From Galeruca laticollis (lineage: Eukaryota; Arthropoda; Insecta; Coleoptera; Chrysomelidae), in assembly GCA_963921935.1 (NCBI GenBank), contig OY998175.1, positions 204,740,655 through 204,804,654 of the forward strand: a stretch of 64,000 bases of DNA, in the 5' to 3' direction. The translations under genes and the position numbers were made by a program. The notes beneath the pieces are model-generated. The model saw only the letters and a list, made by a program, of their open reading frames with translations. It was not told the origin of the DNA and made no database searches. Below, piece by piece: positions 32,661 through 44,735 of this stretch (its first letter is position 1; the number at the start of each line of letters is the position of its first letter).

Positions 32661-33391
32661 ATACTACCAAAACTGCCATCTACGGATGTTAGTAAAACTT
32701 TGCGCCATTTACACGTCTCAAGTTACTCTAGAAAGAATAAAATTTCTATTTAATAAACAATTAAATTACCTAATCAAATTTGAATCACAAACATTTTTGG
32801 AATCCCGTAAAATACCATGTCGTATATTAAATTTATCCACCTTTTTCTATTTTCAATTGAAACTTACAAAGAAACATTCTTCCAAATAATTCTCAATTTA
32901 TTGACTGAATTTTATTCAGATAAAATTTTTATATTTACATGATTATTTTCCAACCAATTTTGAGCTGGTTCAAAAAATCATTTGGCAATAAAAAAAATTT
33001 AAAAGACTTAGCCCAAGTTTTGCTGCCTTATACCAAAAATGGGGCCAAGTCTTATAAATTTTTTTTATTGCCAAATGATTTTTTAGATTAGCTTGAAATT
33101 AGTTGGAAAATAACTATTTATATATAAAAATTTAATCTGAATAAATTTCAGTCAATAAATTGAAAATTTGGAAGTATGTTTCTTTGTAAGTATAAATTGA
33201 AAATAGAAAAAGGTGGATAGATTTAATATACGACATGGTATTTTACGGGATTTCAAATTTTTTGTGATTTAAATTTGATTAGGTAATTTAATTGTTTATT
33301 AAATAGAAATTTTATCCTTTCTAGAGTAACTTGAGACGTGTAAATGGCGCAAAGTTTTACTAACATCCGTAGATGGCAGTTTTGGTAGTAT
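32661..33391. mobile_element. Foldback element, two ~350-bp inverted arms
   Basis: The left arm starts ATACTACCAAAACTGCCATC and the right arm ends with its reverse complement. The arms match along nearly their whole length around a centre at about 33020-33045. There is no coding capacity. Inversion, not transposase, defines it; the superfamily is unknown. It lies just upstream of the Gypsy RT fragment. Confidence 0.88.
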
Positions 33392-33440
33392 AGAAATATA
33401 CCAGGAAAATTTCATGTTATACCCATGTGTGTGACGAAAC

Positions 33441-34019
33441 GTGGCGGATACCTGTCGGTTTAAAATTCCTCAGACAACGCTACGAAAGAGGTCGTCTTTT
33501 TTTAGAAGGTGGACGTGTTACGAAGGACAGCAAGATCCTAAAACTGTTATGTCAGCAGAGGTTACGAATTTTCAAATGTGTTCTTTTGAAGATATTGGAT
33601 ATCAAATGAACCCTGATTTATCGGAAATTTATTCTAATAATCTTTTAAACTAGTATCGCGACTGTTTTGCTACAGAGCTTACAGACGATTCGCCTATTAT
33701 TTATAGATCTTACAGAATGACATTTAGTGAACGGGAAGTAACTAGGAGTATTGTCCAAGAACTAAAAGATAACGAAATAATTCGTGATTCTACTTCCCCA
33801 TACTCAAGTCCGATTCTGCTTGTTAGAAAGAAAAATGGAGAGCAGCGCGTGTGCATTCATGATATGACCTTAAATCGAAAAACGCTGAGAGACAAGTACC
33901 CTCTCCCGAGAATTCACGACCTCTTGGATTCTTTGAAAGGCAGTAAATACTTTAATACAATAGATATGGCTTCGGGATATCACCAAATACAATGTTTCGA
34001 TGGAAAGCGAGCCAAATAG
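33441..34019 (+). pseudogene. Gypsy RT N-terminal fragment
   Basis: A linker segment (CSFEDIGYQMNPDLSEIYSN, TAG, YRDCFATELTDDS) leads into a Ty3/Gypsy RT start: RMTFSEREVTRSIVQEL, STSPYSSPILLVRKKNGEQR, RDKYPLPRIHDLLDSL and FNTIDMASGYHQIQ. It stops at 34019 before the YVDD block, so it is truncated. The strand and order fit the gag and protease pieces at 6829-7364 and 11860-12960. Confidence 0.8.
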
Positions 34020-34119
34020 TACGGAAAAAAAGAAGGAACAAGGAAGGACACGAAAACAGAGACCATAAAGTATAGAATTAAGAAATGCTGGCAAATGTTT
34101 TACTACTGAGAAATGAAAG

Positions 34120-35773
34120 GTGATACAGTCAAGAAATATGAAGCCATTGAAAGCATGTCGTATGAAATGTAAAGAAAGGTTTTCAGATGAGGACCGGGAT
34201 AGATGTTTCCAAGACTATTGGAATTTGGGTAGTCATGATAAAAGGGCCAACTATATGGCTTCTCTAATTAATTTGAATCAAATGAAAACAGAAAAACTAG
34301 GAACAAGAAAAAAAGACAGGGAATATTCATATCAATATAGCAATCCTTATTGCTGGGATACAAAAGACAATTCGTAAATCTTGCATTAATGCAACTTTCG
34401 GTGAAACCAAAGGATGTGTTGAAATAGTAGGAGAAAAGAAAAAAGAGTCATTTTCTGAAATTATTTCCTCCGATAGACGTGGAATTACTCCTTCAGGTAA
34501 TAGATGCTCGATGGAAGAAATTCAAGAAGCTAAAGATCACATTTTGTCGTTTCCCAAATACGAAAGCCACTACTGTAGAAATAAAACATCTAAAAAGTAC
34601 TTGTCTAGTGACTTATCTATAGCTAAAATGTATGACATGTACAAAGAAATAGTAGACAAACCGATCTCATTAACGTTGTACATGAACTGCTTCTACAGTT
34701 TGAAACTTGCATTTAAAAAACCTGAGCAAGATACATGTGTTAAATGTGATATTTTCGAAACAAAATTAAAAGTCGTTGAGGAAGAGGAGAAAGAGAATTT
34801 GATACAAGAGAGAGATAAACACCATCAGCTCGCAGAGGGTGCCTACAAGACGAAACATATGGATAAGGAGATTGCGGCTTCAGACACTAAAAAAAAAGGC
34901 ATACACTTTTGATCTCCAACAGTTCCTTCCAACACCCTTTTTAACAGCAAACAATAAATTTATAAGCGTCAGTTATGGATTTGTAACCCCACAGTTAACG
35001 ATTTAACATCGAATGAAGTTACGTGTTTCATGTGGAACGAATCAACTTCTGGAAGGGGTAGCAATCAGATAGGATCTTGTATTTACCGCCTTTCATTGCA
35101 ACTCTATGGTGTGGAGGAGGTAACTTTCTACTCGGATACTTGCGGAGGCCAAAATAAAAACCAGAAAGGCGCTTTCATGTTCTCCTTCGCTTTTACAAAA
35201 TGCCCCAATATCAAGATAATAAATCACAAATTTTTAGTCAGTGGTCACACTCACATGGAATGTGATACCGGCCATGCCCTTATAGAGAAAGAGAAGAAGA
35301 GAACACAGATGAAAATCAATGACTTTTGTCAGATGGTGAGATCCTGCAGAAGGTAAAAACCATTGAAAGTAGTAGTAATGAAACAAGAAGACTTCTTAGA
35401 TTTTAACAGTCTAGGAAAAGGAGCATTAGTCGTTAAAAAAGTTAACACTGATGGAGAAAAATTATTGTGGCAGCCAGTTCAGTGGTTTCAGTATAACAGG
35501 AAAAAAGGAACAAAGTATAAACATACTTCAGACGTCTCAAAGCCTTTTAAATATTTAAATTTCCGAAGGAGAGGAAAACACATTATACGTAGCACATTGC
35601 TCCAAATCATAGACCAGCCTTTGCCAATTAGTAAAGAGAAAAAGCAAGACCTACTTGATCTTTTGCCGCTCATCGATGAAGTATTTCATGACTTCTACCG
35701 AAACTTGCCCACTACGAAGGATATGCAAGACTTAGACCCGGATTTAGAAGAATTTGATCCAGATGATCAATAA
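34120..35773 (+). pseudogene. DUF7869-like putative transposase gene 1, frameshifted
   Basis: Four frames read as one decayed protein. The first has LKACRMKCKERFSDEDRDRC and QYSNPYCWDTKDNS. Then comes ILSFPKYESHYCRNKTSKKY and LSSDLSIAKMYDMY (34511-34912), with a CVKC zinc-like pair. The core (35030-35356) has CFMWNESTSGRGSNQIGS, FYSDTCGGQNKNQ and VSGHTHMECDTGHALIEK. A Lys-rich, then acidic, C-terminus follows (35363-35773). I recognise this as a repeat family common in insects (DUF7869 in my recollection). The Asp residues in YSDTCGGQNK and HTHMECDTGH are candidate catalytic residues. The related gene at 54426-56492 sits in a bounded DNA transposon, which supports a transposase role. No ends were found for this copy. 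Confidence 0.65.
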
Positions 35774-37048
35774 TACATTTTTTTGATTTGAAATAAAATT
35801 AATGTTGTTCGCATTGCTTTTATGAAGAATTAAAGCTTGAAAAACGTTCTTTGTTCTGTTCAGTATATTTTTGCACTAAATGGAACAAGTCGGCAACCAA
35901 ATGAGAAGGGGAACCGTGATGAATATCCACATGGTCTGCAAAAAATTCAGAGGATCCAACACAATTACACGTGTCAAGAAACAAACAGACATAACATGAG
36001 ATAAGTTAGGAAGGAAATCAGGCAAGCATATTCAAGTACACACCATAGAGTGACTACGATTAAATTATACCCGAGGAGCATCATAAACCTCCAATGAGAC
36101 ACCCGATGCAAAATAAGAAGCCCCCTGCCTATTATCTGGATAGAATTATTTTTCACGTGGGTAGGAATGCAGTATATTATGTCTACGTGCCCTGTAAACT
36201 TATATTGACCATACCTCGTAGACGTAACGACGATCGAAAACAAGTTACCTGAAAGTCAGTCGGGAATAGCACCTTGACGATAGTCACATTCATTCTCACA
36301 TACATACTGTTAAATACTTACGTACTTATAAAATACATACATACTTGGTGTAATATTTATTTCGGTCTCTTCCGAATGTACCCGATATCTTTTGAGTCTT
36401 CTGTAACATGTACTTTACAATAAAATAATATTAGATTGTTCAGATTGTAGCGTATTTTCAGCTGTAATAAATAAGCTATTCGTTTTTTCTCTACCTGCAT
36501 TTATCTCATCCCAATTGAAATTAATGCCTCCACGAGGTAACAAACTAGATTAATAACCAATCTTCCTGACAGACTCGTTTATTACCGGAAATTAAAATGA
36601 AGAACTCGATTTTCCGTTGTGGTGACGGTGAGAAAACGAGAACAGAGTCATTTTGTTCTTATAATACGAAGCTAACAAAAAGAAAAACGTGAGAATACGA
36701 TATTTTATTTGATAAAAAATCAGCTTTTAGGTAGAGAACAGATAAGGCTGTCAAAAACAAAGTAATAAAGAGCATTATTGAGCCCTTGTTCAATCAATCA
36801 ATAGTGGAATCGTCATTTTATGATGGTTTCGAGGAATGTGGCGAGATAATAAACTTTTTTCACGCCTGTTTTCGGATAAATGCCATTCGTTTTTGGTTTA
36901 CTTTTTTTGGTTTACTGTCAGTATTCGGTGGACATGCATCATTTAAGGCACACGTAACGGGTGTCTGATTAAGATAGGTAACCCGCTTTATCTCAGAAAC
37001 TGTTTATCATACAGCTTCGAGAAAAAAATCTGTATTGCAAATTACATA
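35774..37048. other. No gene recognised
   Basis: Contains short ORFs on both strands (for example 35974-36243 minus and 36786-36968 plus) without known motifs. The right end carries TTCG (37049-37052), one target duplication of the errantivirus-type element. Confidence 0.35.
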
Positions 37049-37052
37049 TTCG

Positions 37053-37280
37053 AATTCTATGTTCACTCGCGTAAAAGTCGTTTTTAAGAATAATCGAACA
37101 ATTCAAGAAAATGGAACTTTATCAACTTAGTAAACAATTAAATGATATAGTTGTAAAGTATAAGGTAAAAAGAGGAAAATACCGGCTTGCAACTGGTTTT
37201 GTTCCCGTTGCGGTAAGTGGGGGAACGCTTCTTAGATTCAGCAACGTCGGCTCTTTTCTAGGAAATCCAGGTTCATAACT
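37053..37280 (-). repeat. 3' LTR of errantivirus-type element
   Basis: Matches 46626-46851 with some substitutions and small indels. On the minus strand it is preceded by a purine-rich tract (GGGTGGAGG) that is the likely polypurine primer. Confidence 0.88.
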
Positions 37281-37437
37281 CCTCCACCCATAGAGGAGAA
37301 TCCGGGGTTTAACAGGCGGATTCGGTACTTCTGCATCCCTTGTAGCTGGTTCTCTAGTTTGCCTATCAGTAAATGAAATAAAGTCCAATAAGAATAAATA
37401 TTACATATAGACATATTGTCCATACACTAATATTATT
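37281..37437 (-). pseudogene. Env C-terminal tail fragment, errantivirus-type
   Basis: Minus-strand sequence between the non-LTR insertion and the 3' LTR. It encodes a hydrophobic stretch (ICLYVIFILIG) in one frame and then a short hydrophilic tail. This is the second half of the membrane anchor interrupted by the insertion at 37438. The frame runs on into the LTR (to 37238). Confidence 0.6.
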
Positions 37438-37619
37438 GTATGTGTGTGTGTTGGTAGCAATGGCATCAGCCCTCGCTATTTGCCACACACTTTCTGATAC
37501 GGATGAATACATTAATTATATATCAATATTAGTTGTTTCCTGTATCTAACAGAGATGTGATACAAGTTGGTAGTTGTATATTATATTGATGTATATCTCG
37601 CAAAAAAAGTCTGATGCCT

Positions 37620-40600
37620 GTTTGTTATTTTTTCAACCAAAAAACAAATGATTTATATCTGCGATCTGATCATTATCACAATAACTGCAATATGGTAATC
37701 TCACCACACCAATTTTATAAAGATGAGTCGGGAATCGGCCATGGATAAATTTTAATTGAGATATAATGCAATTGTAAGCTTTGCTGACATAAGGGAAAGT
37801 GTAATGTGAGATATTATTAGGTAACGACTGATGGATTTTGAAGTAATGATTGTTAGATTTGGATGCCGCTTTCGTATAGACAGTTTTCTATTTATTCCGA
37901 AGGAGCATCTTACATTCGTTAGTAACATCGTGGAATGGTAGTAAGGGTACAGTAACATTGTCAATTCTTAAAGCTTTTTTAGCTTCCTTATCTACCCTTT
38001 CATTGCCTATAACGCCAATATGTGCCTTTGTCCAAATAAATAGTTTTTTGTAAAACAAGTGTCACAATGACTCGTTTTGTAGTACGAGTGAAGTTTGCAC
38101 AACGAACCGCGAAGCGGTGAGTTGTGCAAATCCCGAGTACTACAGAAAGTCATTGTGGCACAAGTTTTACACAATATTTTTTATAATTTGCATTTATTTA
38201 ATTGTTTAAATAAAATAGAATTTCATATAATCTCTGTTTTTAAACTAGAAGGAGTGGTTTGAATTATAGTTGGCAATTCTGTAGATTCCTAATTGGTCAG
38301 ATCACAGATGGTTTTATTCAGCACTTCTAACTTTCGACATATTATTGCCGAATAATTGTGTAAATTGTAAACAAACTTTCATTTAAGCAAAAAGGGGATG
38401 ATTATTTGTTTAAAAAAGAGCTTCTTCGTATATGCTCTTGCGATCTATTTATATTATATAATGAACATAATTATTTCTGTAATAAATATTGACATAGATA
38501 TCTGGTAATTTATCCCAAAAATCGAACGTTTTGTATACCTATAGATATATTGATCCTATACGATATAAAAATAAGCAATTGACTAATCATTGATAAATAA
38601 ACGTTAGCGTATTTCATTCATTGATATTTTTAATATATAAATCATCCTAATTTACCTTTAATATAATAATTTGCTAGCTAGAAGAACGCTAGACCATTTT
38701 AATTATAATTTGTGTCAAGGTTGAAGTCAAATGTCAAATAAAAATATAACTAAATTCTATAACCAACTATACACTAAAAATTACTATAACAGTGTTCAAA
38801 GAGCTTCATTGTGACACTGTAAACAATGTTATAATGAAGTCTCTTTTATACGCGAATTATAAAAATATATTTTCACATTTTTGGTATAGAGATGAAAAAG
38901 TAGTTTTTTATACCGAAAATTATTTCATTTTTATATTGTAATACTAGTGAGCTATTCAAAGCCTCTAAAACAGACTTGGAGTCACTAATTAAGACTGCAC
39001 CTGTCACTGTTCCCTCCAGGCACCCTTTTCAATTGCCGTTGCTTCTGCATTGAATACTGAGCAAACGTTTTTGTTCCGGAAATGTTTGACTATATTATTA
39101 CTAGCGACAAAAAACGCGAAACCTGTTCCGTATTTATCCTTAGAACCGTCCGTATAAATAATCGTATATTTGGTAATATTCTGTAGTATGGATTTCAAGA
39201 TTGTGTTATTGTGGGTAGGATAGTCGGTATATGAGGGATAAATGATGCAAGATTTGAAAATAATAGCTTCATATTGACACACATAGATAGGATAATTTGG
39301 ACTAGTTTTGATTTTCACTATTTTATTTGTATCAATAAAAGCGCTCGCTAACGGAGGGGAACTTCTTTTTGCCCCAAAAGGATTAACTAAATCTTGCATA
39401 CTCAAGGTAGCTGTCTTTTGCTCTAACAACGCAATAAATGATCGATATTTTATTACTTGTTTGTTTGCTAAATATTTCCTTCTTAGATTTAATGGCGGTT
39501 CTTGAGCTTCCGTCAGAATTAAATGACATGGTGACGATTTCATAACTCCCAATGAGATGCGGATAGCCTTATATTGTACTCTGTCGAGAATTAGCAAATT
39601 ACTATGTGAAGCGGAACCATATAGAGTGCACCCATAGTCTATGTGTGAGCGTATGTAAGATCTGTAGAAGGTGAGAGATATATTTGGATCAGCACCTCAC
39701 TTAGTTTTTGTGACAGTGCGAAGAATGTTTAAACCTTTCTCGCATCTTTTTTTTATGTGTTTGATATGACTAGACCAAAGTAATTTGTTATCAAGGATAA
39801 TTCCAAGATATTTATAATTATCGACGACTGGAAGCGTTATATCTTTAATGGTAATTGAGTCCTCCAGATGAAGCCGGTGCCTTGTGAAGCACATGACCGT
39901 CGACTTCTCAGATACGAGACTAAAACCAAGATCGTGTAGCCATTCTTCGACGCAGTGAACAGCATATTTTAGATCTTTCAGACACTCCCCGTAAGTACTA
40001 TGAGATACGTAAATACAAATATCGTCAGCGTATTGAATAATTTTAATCCTTTCGTCAAAAATGTCTTGCAATATTGCCGTGTATATATTGAAAAGTAAGT
40101 GGCTTAAAATAGACCCCTGCGGAATACCCGTATCTACAATGTTAGCTCATATCTTAGAATTGATACCAATTTTTCCCATTTTAGAAGTTAGTGTGTTCAA
40201 ATTCACCACATCATATGCCCCTTTCATATCAATTAATAAACCAAGCAGATATTCATTTTTTGAGAATGTAATTTGGACATCGGAAACCAGTTGAGTCAGA
40301 GCGTCTATTGTACCACGTCCTCTGCGAAATCCATACTGCGAACTTGGGGCCAATACATTGCTTTCTACGTAATGTTCTAGTCTCAATTTGACCATTCTTT
40401 CGAATGTTTTTGTTACGCAGGAAATCAATGAAATAGGGCGGAATGATGAATACGAATCGGGTCTCTTAAATGGTTTTAGGATTAGACATATTATTATTTC
40501 CTTTAATTTTTCTGAGTACTCTTGTTTAACCCATCAAGCATTAAATATATCTAATAACAAAAATTTGGCAGAGGTAGGCATATTATATAACATTCTGTAC

Positions 40601-41940
40601 GTGAAGTGATCAGTGCCCGGAGCAGTGATCTTAGTACTTTTTGAAGCCAGTTCTAACTCTACCATTTGAAAAGGCATAGACAAGTTATCGGATTTTCACT
40701 GAAAATTGAAAGATGGGAAACTAAAGATGTTCGAAACGAAGGGTGGCGCTAGGTGATCCAAACATTTATCAATTATTTCTGGAGTGATAACAGTTTTCTT
40801 TCTAGTAAATTTTTTATTACTAATAGGTTTCACTTTGTTCCATATTTCAGTCAAAGATGTTCTATTATGTAAACTACTTAAGTACTCAACACAACACTAT
40901 TTTTGTTTGCATTTAAAACGCTTTGTAGCTTTGGCGGCTGCGTTTTTATAAGTTGAATAATTGTCTAAATTACCTAGGTCTTTATATGCCAACAAAGCTC
41001 TTTTCCGTTCGTTAGCGGCGTTAGTGCATTGATCATCCCACCAATAAGGTATTGGGGTGATTGGTTTGAATCCTTTTTTGATAGGGATTGATTCATTAGC
41101 AGCATTGGAAACCGTTTCAAAGAATCTATGTACTTTATCATCATTTGAAATTGAATTTGATTCCGAATGGTTCAGGTTCTGCTCTAAAACACGTTGAAAC
41201 AATTTCCAATCTGCCCGAAGATCGTTCCATCTCGTGGATGGAGGAATTGCGAAAGGTACAAAGTTTGTTTGAATTTCCATAATAATTGGGTAGTGGTCGG
41301 ACCCCATAGCATCTTGTGTAACTTCCCAGTGGATTTTATTGCACATTTGTGGTGATGTTACAGATATATCTACTGCAGATGGATGTTGGTGTGGGAGAGT
41401 AACTCTAGTTGGAGATCCATCATTTAATAAAACCATGTCTAGGTCATCTATTGACTCGGATAATATTACACCCTGACAATTGTCAGGATGAGGACTCCAT
41501 AAACTAAAGTGAGCGTTTGCGTCACCGCAAATGATTGTTGAGTACGAAAACTGCGAGAATAGATTCACCCAATCCCGTTGATTAGTAATTACATTAGGTG
41601 GCTTGTAAAATGCAACAAAATTTAAGTTTGCATTGCATATTTCTACAGCACAAACCTCTAATTTGCTATTGAAATTTTGATTGACAACAATTTCCCTAAA
41701 ATTCAAGTATTTTGCTACAAAAATACCAACACCTCCATAACCATCGTTTAATACAGAGCTAAATCCTTTTAAAGTAAAATTATTTGTTGGCTTTAACCAT
41801 AACTCAGATAAAATGATAATATCAATTTTATTTACACTTAAAAAAATTTGAAGACTACCTTTTTTGTTTTGTATTGATTTCGCATTCCATTGAAATACTT
41901 TTAAATTGCCCTTAGTATAGTTCATCTTCACTAAAATCAA
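37620..41940 (-). pseudogene. Non-LTR 2 ORF2: endonuclease, RT, RNase H, broken
   Basis: The endonuclease (41940-40897) starts with KVFQWNAKSIQNKKG, then LSELWL, CGDANAHFSLW and GSDHYPIIM. The RT follows in other frames: MISCVTKTFERMVKLRLEHY, LLIDMKGAYDVV, TGIPQGSILS and catalytic YADDICIYVS (40428-39690). RNase H has YTDGSKDKYGTGFAFF, FNAEATAIE and LISDSKSVLEAL, then is cut by a ~0.8-kb MITE. It resumes at 38035 with WTKAHIGVIGNERVDKEA. A CSYCDND...H motif near 37680 is the usual C-terminal zinc motif. At least four frame breaks are seen. Confidence 0.88.
38049..38830. mobile_element. MITE inserted in RNase H of non-LTR 2
   Basis: The ends carry an inverted pair, TGTAAAACAAGTGTCACAAT at 38049 and the near reverse complement ATTGTGACACTGTAAACA ending near 38826. 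The first 128 bases are themselves a hairpin with a CCGCGAAGCGG-type loop, repeating the TTTGTAGTACGAG stem. The interior is AT-rich and non-coding. The exact ends are uncertain by tens of bases. Confidence 0.65.
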
Positions 41941-42083
41941 TGAATTCCATTATATTACTCTCGTCTCTATTACTAAAAATTGAGTTGAGATGATCTTTAA
42001 TTTTATTTTCATCAACTGGATCCTGTTGTTTTATTAAGTTACTTTTGTAGAAATTTGAGAATTTATTTTATGTTGGTAGACTA

Positions 42084-43161
42084 TCAAATCATCTCTAGAG
42101 AAGGGGGAGGGTAGGGAACTGGATTTGGTGGTTTGTTCACTAACGGATATGGTGGTTGAGATTGAATCTTTAAGGACAATTGTGAAGTCGACAGAATAAT
42201 TTTGGAATAATCTGATGGTTTTGGTGTTTCAGGTGAAGAAATATGTTGTCTTTTTCTAATTTGTGTATGATTACTTTGTTGTTGATTTTGAATGCTTTTA
42301 GGTTTACTTAATAGGGAGGTACTATTTGAATTGTGTGATGGCAGTTCAGGAAAATTATCTGTATTTTTTAATATGTCGAATCTATTATTTGTCGCAACTT
42401 TCGCATAAGATAGATTATCTACTAAAAATGATGTCTCTTTAAACGATGCGTCATGAAAAGCCATAGTTTTTTTGATATTGCGTTGCTTGGTATATATCGG
42501 ACAATCTTTTGAAACAGAAATGTATTCGAGACTATTGCAGTGGATACACATTTATGGCTCTATACATTTAACATCGGGTTCATGTTCTTTAGTACAATTT
42601 CTACACCGACGCTTACCTTTGCATTGAGCAACGGTATGACCATATCTTAAACAATTAAAGCATTGGACCACTGGTGATATATAGGGTTCTACGATAAAGT
42701 TACAAAGATTTAATTTTACCGTATCTGGAATTCTATTTCCTCAAAATGTAATAATTACCATTTGCATGTTTACATATGAAATCTCTTTTGTTTCTGAATT
42801 AACCACCCGACGTTTGATACGTTTTACTTCCACCACCGGTATGCTTGAATCAATAAGATTGTTTTTCTTAATTATTTCATGTTGCTAGCGTGTATGACTG
42901 AAATTCAACTTCTACTCTTTTATAACCTACTGATTTTATAATATCTGAAATATCTTTTTTGAATTGTGGTGATTCCTGCAAAAAATATCTTATCTTGATC
43001 GGAAAAAGCCTACCTAAGTTCTTATCAAGATGTTCTAAATAAACAAAGTACGGCCCTTTATCGGATGATCTATAGCGATTTGTTATGTCATATGCTGAAG
43101 CTTGACCCTCATGTTGGTCTACCTTGGGCGACCCCGCTGGGTCGCCCTTTCCTTCACACAT
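42084..43161 (-). pseudogene. Non-LTR 2 ORF1 (three zinc knuckles), frameshifted
   Basis: Starts at ATG 43159-43161. The first 94 residues include FVYLEHLDKNLGRLFPIKI, then the frame breaks near 42880. Further on, three Cys/His knuckles follow in the 42700-42490 region: CFNCLRYGHTVAQC, CRNCTKEHEPDVKC and CIHCNSLEY...DCP. This triple arrangement is typical of I/R1/Jockey-type ORF1 proteins. The C-terminal part (42551-42084) is Ser/Pro/Gln-rich. Its role would be RNA coating. Confidence 0.8.
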
Positions 43162-43349
43162 TTATAAAGATTTTAATAAGGTTAATAACAAAATGTGACT
43201 AATAACTAGAAAAATAATTAACAAAACGTACTTATCGTTCAGGTAAAAAACTGCACACGTATTTAATCGCACGAACACTCAATCGAACCTACTCGTACCA
43301 GTGTCAGAGAAATACCTCCCACTAATATTATTAAAGTGTTACTGTATTT

Positions 43350-44735
43350 AGAAATGGTTCGACTAAAATTTCATTTTGAATATCTAAATCTTTTATCTTT
43401 TAAATTATTAAGTCTGTCCAAATCAACATTTTCTAACTGAAGGAAGGAAAATTTCACTGGTTTTGTATTAATTTCATATTTAATTGTAAGTTTTGAAAGT
43501 TCGATTAATTTTAATTCATTTTTATTAAGTCTATTGCTACGGTGAACTACGTTGTCTATCTTAACTATACAGTTTTTTCCTAATTCTACAATAAATGTTT
43601 CTTTTAATGGTACTTTGTCTTTATCACTACCGCACATTTGTTCAGCCACTGTAAACTGAGGAGAAACGACTGCCCATTTATTTGATTGAAGTTTTTGAAA
43701 GCTGACTTCTCTGATACTAACTGGAATAACATGACAACTACTTAAATTTATGGAAAATTTTAACATTTGCACTTCACAAGGGGCATCTTCTTCTTGAATA
43801 GCTATTGGTGTCGATTCATGGCAGATGAATTCTTGATCGCTAATTTCTTGACAATCGTTGTCGAAAGGCATGAAATTTTGCTCATTGAGGATAAGGAATT
43901 TGGTATAATTATATGTCTTTTGGAGTGGGTAAAGGAAAAAGTTGATATAAATCGTAATTCTTTATCTCTACAACTGGTATTTCTAACCTAAATATTATTT
44001 TATTCATTTTAGAGTAACTTTTAATCTGCATTACCTTTTTGAAATTGATAATATTTTCTGTAATTGGTTCGAATGGCAATTTGGACTCTGATAAATCTGT
44101 ATTAATACGTTTAAAGTGCTTCAAGAGATCTTTCGGATCCATTATTGAATTGTGGAACATGTTTAATTCAGAAAATGTTATGGCTGTTTCAATCCTCTCT
44201 AATAAATCGTATACATTTCGATATAAAATGGCTATTTCATACAAAACATGCTTTATATAATAATACTCGAAAGTTTGCCGGTTTTTGTTCCGTGCTCTTT
44301 CAACTATATGTTTAATTTTAGTTATTTTACATTCTAATGCTTTTTGATTTCTCGTTAGGACTTGAGTGCGTCTATTAATCATATCAATTGATTCCTGTAT
44401 GATAGTAACTTGTTTATTTACTAATGATCTTTTTTTATTTTGGTTTGTTGAAAGGGCTTCAATAGCTTAATCGTATTTTTCGGCGTCACTGCTATCTATA
44501 TTTCCTGTTATTGATTTTATGATTGAACCTAAACCGACTATTATTTATCTTTTGATTCTGAATTGCTTATCAATTGTAGGAATTAATTGATTGATTTGAA
44601 CAATGATCTTATTTCCGATCATACTAAGTAATTGAAATGTACTTGAAATTTCATCGAATTCTGAAATATTGGAAATATTAGAATTTTTTTTGAAAAACTT
44701 GCTTTGCAGTTTAGTATGCTTTTCTTTAACTTTAA
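43350..44735 (-). pseudogene. Env pseudogene, errantivirus-type fusion glycoprotein
   Basis: On the minus strand a basic RIKR motif near 44555 (furin-type site) is followed by a Gly-rich hydrophobic segment, as in insect retroviral Env proteins of the baculovirus F type. Then come a long helical region (44382-43909) and a Cys-bearing ectodomain (43871-43371). A hydrophobic stretch at the insertion point is the membrane anchor. Several stops and frame changes are present, and the anchor is split by non-LTR 2. Such proteins mediate membrane fusion in intact relatives; this copy cannot. The frame near 44735 follows protease sequence directly. Confidence 0.75.

Larger units (their letters stand above)
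37438..43319 (-). mobile_element. Non-LTR retrotransposon 2, full length, 13-bp target duplication
   Basis: Bounded by CACTAATATTATT at 37425-37437 and again at 43320-43332, a perfect 13-bp target-site duplication. On the minus strand a 5' UTR (43319-43162) precedes ORF1 (zinc knuckles) and ORF2 (endonuclease, RT, RNase H). The 3' end shows a CACACACACATAC tail rather than poly(A). It is inserted in the env gene of the errantivirus-type element. Several frameshifts and a MITE insertion inactivate it. Confidence 0.9.

Noticed and set aside
35974..36243. 89-codon minus-strand ORF with hydrophobic stretches
   Set aside because: No homology I recognise; composition alone gives the hydrophobicity, and no neighbours support it.
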